From the NCBI GenBank assembly GCA_030627065.1, contig DAOUSV010000051.1, positions 1-9,191 on the forward strand: DNA of 9,191 nucleotides, written 5' to 3'. Both the position numbers and the translations under genes were made by a program. Positions 6,517 to 9,191 of this stretch are shown here, one piece after another (position 1 is the first letter of the stretch; every line of letters begins with the position of its first letter). The notes under the pieces are model-generated. The model was not told the origin of the DNA. It saw nothing but the letters and a program-made list of their open reading frames with translations, and did not search any database. Source of the DNA: Piscirickettsiaceae bacterium. GTDB taxonomy: Bacteria > Pseudomonadota > Gammaproteobacteria > Nitrosococcales > Methylophagaceae.

Positions 6517-7167
6517 TTAAAATTTAAATTGTTCATCTGGTTCGGCATTAATCATTGCTGGAATAACTGTTTCAAACACACTTTCTGTTTGCCATTCTCG
6601 CTCGCTCACTCGGTGGATAATTTTCACTTCCATCATGTTTTCTTCACCAACAACAGCGAGCATACGACCACCCACCGTCAAGCTTTGTAAATAATCCTCA
6701 GGCACAATAACAAATGCAGCGGTACTAATAATAACGTCAATACGATCTGCTAATGCCCAGCCGTTTGACGCATCGCCCACCTGCAACGTCACATTATCAA
6801 TATTTGCCTTAGCCAAATTATCAACAGCAAGCGCCGATAATTCTGGCACGACTTCAACACTTGTTACATGCTGTGCTAATTGCGCTAATAATGCTGTGAA
6901 ATAGCCTGTTCCAGTACCGATTTCCAAGACACATTCATGAGCTTGTACATTAGCTGCCTGTAATAATCGACCCAGTACGACTGGCGATAAAATAACCTGC
7001 CCAAACCCGATTGGTAAATCTGTATCTGCATAGGCTAAGCCATGAAATTCAGCATCAATGAACTCTGCTCGCACTATCTCTTGTAGCGCAATTAAAACGC
7101 GAGAATCAAGTACATCACTCGGCCGAACTTGCTGCTCCAACATATTGAAATGTGCATTTTCTAGCAT
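6517..7167 (-). CDS. pcm: Protein-L-isoaspartate O-methyltransferase-like SAM methyltransferase
   Basis: This 216-residue cytoplasmic protein belongs to the PCMT family, whose true members repair isoaspartyl residues by methylating them with S-adenosylmethionine. The SAM site is clear: VLEIGTGTGYFTALLA (about residues 80-95), then SVEVVPELSALA with the acidic ribose ligand, VGDASNGW, and ISTAAFVIVPEDYL. The N-terminus (MLEQQVRPSDV) is that of the PCMT branch found next to rhodanese and tolC genes. The substrate-side motif differs from the classical GQTISQP: here it is GFGQVILSP (residues 54-62), lacking the Thr-Ile-Ser-Gln run. Repair activity is therefore inferred from family, not shown. The start ATG 7167 has AAGGA (7174-7178) six bases upstream. 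It is the first gene of the four-gene - strand operon, with a candidate promoter at 7216-7244. Confidence 0.88.
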   Translation of the reverse strand: MLENAHFNMLEQQVRPSDVLDSRVLIALQEIVRAEFIDAEFHGLAYADTDLPIGFGQVILSPVVLGRLLQAANVQAHECVLEIGTGTGYFTALLAQLAQHVTSVEVVPELSALAVDNLAKANIDNVTLQVGDASNGWALADRIDVIISTAAFVIVPEDYLQSLTVGGRMLAVVGEENMMEVKIIHRVSEREWQTESVFETVIPAMINAEPDEQFKF

Positions 7168-7215
7168 AATCAGTCCTTTTGTTTAGAAATCGCAACCAAA
7201 CAGAATAAGCAGTTA

Positions 7216-7244
7216 ATTATATACAGGTTACCATTCAATGTGCA
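7216..7244 (-). promoter_or_regulatory. Candidate sigma-70 promoter of the pcm-like/rhodanese/tolC operon
   Basis: On the - strand a perfect TATAAT (7221-7216) is preceded at 17 bases by TGCACA (7244-7239), which matches the -35 consensus at four of six positions. Transcription would start near 7209, leaving a leader of about 40 bases before the pcm-like ATG. The rest of the 130-base gap (7168-7297) between the mshQ-like stop and this gene shows no clear terminator hairpin. Confidence 0.45.
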
Positions 7245-7297
7245 TATTTTCACTTCGACATCTATTTAACAGAACATCATTCTCACGAAAGCCGAAC

Positions 7298-9191
7298 TCA
7301 ATATACTTCCCTAAAGAATATTTGTTTTTGTCCACCATTGAATAGGCCGAATGTTACTGTGGCAGTTGGTGCGTTATCATGTGTACCATCGCCATCCCAA
7401 TCAAAATTTAGCCAAGGAAAGGTTGTACTCGTAATCTCGATAGAACCTGAATTATCTGCCCCTGGCGCACTAAATTCTAAGCCTGCCAATCCAACAATAA
7501 GTGGTGAATTAGTAATGGTTGCTGTTGATGTTCCACCTCCAACAGTAACAGGATTTGTAGCTACGCCATTATAAAGAAGTTGAGTCGTAGTAATTACAGT
7601 ACAACTATCATCCGTATTCAATACAAAATCACTACCATTATAATATTCTGTATACATCGGCACAGGCAAGGGAGCTAACTCAGAACCATAGGCATTATCT
7701 ATTGCCAATCGACCAAAGCGTAGCTGTGAACCTGTTGGTGTTAAGGTATGCGGAGCTAATACACTTAATTGAATAAGTGGACTTCCTTGCTTTGTTACCA
7801 CTCCATCACTATCCGTGATTTCAGTAAAATTCAATTCAATCTCAGGGGTGAAAGATGAAATTTTGTTATTATCTTCGTGGGCGTATACATACTTGTCGTC
7901 TTCCAATATAAATGAAAGAGAACCATCACCATTATCATTGAGTGTTGGCGTTGAATTTGGATAATCCCAAGAAAGACTCGCCTTATTCACACCATCCGCA
8001 CCTAGTTGAATTTTATCTGTAATTGGATCCGTAATATCAAAATCAGTGCCAACTAAATTATTATAATCACCAGTGTAGTTTTGCATAACACCATCATTAC
8101 TATTATATGCAGTCAAGGTTAAAGATGGATGAGTGTCATAGGTGAACTCTTGCCCAGTATAAGTAAAAGTTCCGGCAACACATTCATTAGCAAACGTGCC
8201 ATCCGTACTTGATATTACTTTAAAATAAGCAGGTATAAACCGTCCGATAGCATCACTAGCCGTACTATTGATGATATTGCAACCATACATGCCGTTACTA
8301 TCAACAGTATTTGATGCACTATCTTGTACACAGTCTGTAAATTGGTCAATGACGGTATAACTACTATCAACAACCGCACCGATACCAATAATGAAATTAC
8401 CCACTTCACTATAAGTAAAGCTAATTCCTGTGCTAACGCCAGCCGTAGCATTAGGGAATACACCCTCCAGAGAGCCTATTTGAATCGCATTAATATGTGC
8501 CATGATTTGCATATTGTCGATAATGGGCAAACCCGTGTAATTATTTGTTGTGGTCGTAGCTGTAATATCAAAGGTGCTACCTGCTGCATGAGTTATCGTA
8601 TTATCCAATGTTGAATTAATAACAAAATCCAATGGGCGTACAACAAAATTATCTGAAATAGCAATAATTGGGTTAGCTCCTTGTGCCCGCGCAACACGAC
8701 ACACTAAGCTGTGATAAGCATTAGCAATATTGAATGTAACTGATTTTTTACCATTGTCTGTATTATTTACAAACGTTAATTCCTGCGTACTAATAACGGC
8801 ATTATTAGTTTGATCAACAATCTCAATTGTTACATCTTGATTATAGTTTGTATCAATCATGCCATCATTTTTTATAGCCACAATATCTAACGTAAAATCT
8901 ATACCTGCTAATTTTGTATACACTTTCTTTGCAGTAGGTGTCGTTCCCACTAAGACAGGTTCCATACAATTAAAATCTGAAGCTTCATCTACCGCTCCAA
9001 CTCCACCATCATTACTCTCACCACGACTTGTATTATCACTATTATCAAGCAAGTCTCCTGTACCATCGGGAATGCGTGCTATATCGCTATTATTTGAATC
9101 GTGATCTGTAATTACCGTACTACAAGCTGAATCCACACTCCATTTAGGCTTGAAATTATTTCCATTACCATATCCTAAATAATCAATAACA
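7298..9191 (-). CDS. mshQ: MshQ-like surface/pilus-associated protein with DUF6701 domain (5' part outside window)
   Basis: This is the C-terminal 630 residues of a large extracytoplasmic protein; the frame runs open through the window edge. The last 550 residues or so match the DUF6701 region typical of MSHA pilin biogenesis protein MshQ. Signs are FNCMEP followed by a VYTKLAG motif, then ANAYHSLVCRV, GRFIPAYFKV, FTYTGQEF, LRFGRLAIDNAYGSELAPLP, TEYYNG and TDDSCTV, and FDWDGDG near the end. The closing FREVY resembles the usual REV[FY] end of the family. Ahead of it, the visible start (IDYLGYGNG, then IARIPDGTGDLL) resembles the end of a lamin-tail domain. Seven cysteines suggest disulfides outside the cytoplasm. 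The protein is rich in Asn, Thr and Asp. A GTG at 9136 is not the true start because coding sequence continues upstream. No pilin genes are visible, so a role in MSHA pili proper is inferred from family only. It is read in the same direction as the pcm-like operon but separated by 130 bases. Confidence 0.85.
   Translation of the reverse strand, partial: VIDYLGYGNGNNFKPKWSVDSACSTVITDHDSNNSDIARIPDGTGDLLDNSDNTSRGESNDGGVGAVDEASDFNCMEPVLVGTTPTAKKVYTKLAGIDFTLDIVAIKNDGMIDTNYNQDVTIEIVDQTNNAVISTQELTFVNNTDNGKKSVTFNIANAYHSLVCRVARAQGANPIIAISDNFVVRPLDFVINSTLDNTITHAAGSTFDITATTTTNNYTGLPIIDNMQIMAHINAIQIGSLEGVFPNATAGVSTGISFTYSEVGNFIIGIGAVVDSSYTVIDQFTDCVQDSASNTVDSNGMYGCNIINSTASDAIGRFIPAYFKVISSTDGTFANECVAGTFTYTGQEFTYDTHPSLTLTAYNSNDGVMQNYTGDYNNLVGTDFDITDPITDKIQLGADGVNKASLSWDYPNSTPTLNDNGDGSLSFILEDDKYVYAHEDNNKISSFTPEIELNFTEITDSDGVVTKQGSPLIQLSVLAPHTLTPTGSQLRFGRLAIDNAYGSELAPLPVPMYTEYYNGSDFVLNTDDSCTVITTTQLLYNGVATNPVTVGGGTSTATITNSPLIVGLAGLEFSAPGADNSGSIEITSTTFPWLNFDWDGDGTHDNAPTATVTFGLFNGGQKQIFFREVY

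Noticed and set aside
8215..8614. Overlapping open frames on both strands inside the mshQ-like gene (8215-8463 and 8324-8614)
   Set aside because: They are alternative frames of a strongly supported coding region; the products show no domain and look like shadow translation.
9020..9090. Short repeated TATTATC/ATTATC words suggesting a repeat array
   Set aside because: They are runs of Asp/Asn/Ser codons in the low-complexity part of the mshQ-like protein; unit length and spacing are irregular.
9134..9136. GTG as start of the mshQ-like gene
   Set aside because: The same frame is open from here to the window edge and encodes family-like sequence (IDYLGYGNG), so the true start lies outside the window.

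Overview
The window reads as a chromosomal stretch of a Gram-negative, probably gammaproteobacterial, genome. The evidence is a TolC-type outer membrane channel, the pcm-like / rhodanese / tolC gene order, and an MshQ-like (DUF6701) pilus-associated protein. The DNA is AT-rich (roughly 40% GC by eye). No species can be named from the sequence alone. I see no transposase, phage gene, tRNA, rRNA or CRISPR array.

Left part (1-4270). The window opens with the last 33 codons of an unrecognised gene on the + strand. Its stop overlaps the stop of a convergent gene for an unknown two-span membrane protein (98-898, - strand). Reading away from that gene on the + strand is a two-gene unit with a good -10 box in front. 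The first gene encodes a B12-binding-domain radical SAM protein with a DUF4080-like C-terminal part. Sixteen bases later comes a membrane protein with an extracytoplasmic NHL-type beta-propeller, several membrane spans and a C-terminal beta-rich loop. No function is known to me for either. This pair is the least explained part of the window.

Middle part (4279-7244). A compact four-gene - strand operon runs pcm-like methyltransferase, single-domain rhodanese, tolC, isochorismatase-like hydrolase. Gaps are 15, 11 and 4 bp. A plausible sigma-70 promoter lies upstream of the first gene. Shine-Dalgarno sequences overlap the ends of the preceding genes, which suggests translational coupling. The operon converges on the radical SAM unit, with an inverted repeat at the junction.

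Right part (7298-9191). This is the 3' portion of a large - strand gene, open to the window edge. It encodes an MshQ/DUF6701 surface protein preceded by a possible lamin-tail-like segment.

Most of the window is ordinary housekeeping or envelope content. No complete new system is evident. The radical SAM / membrane beta-propeller pair is the best candidate for undescribed biology.
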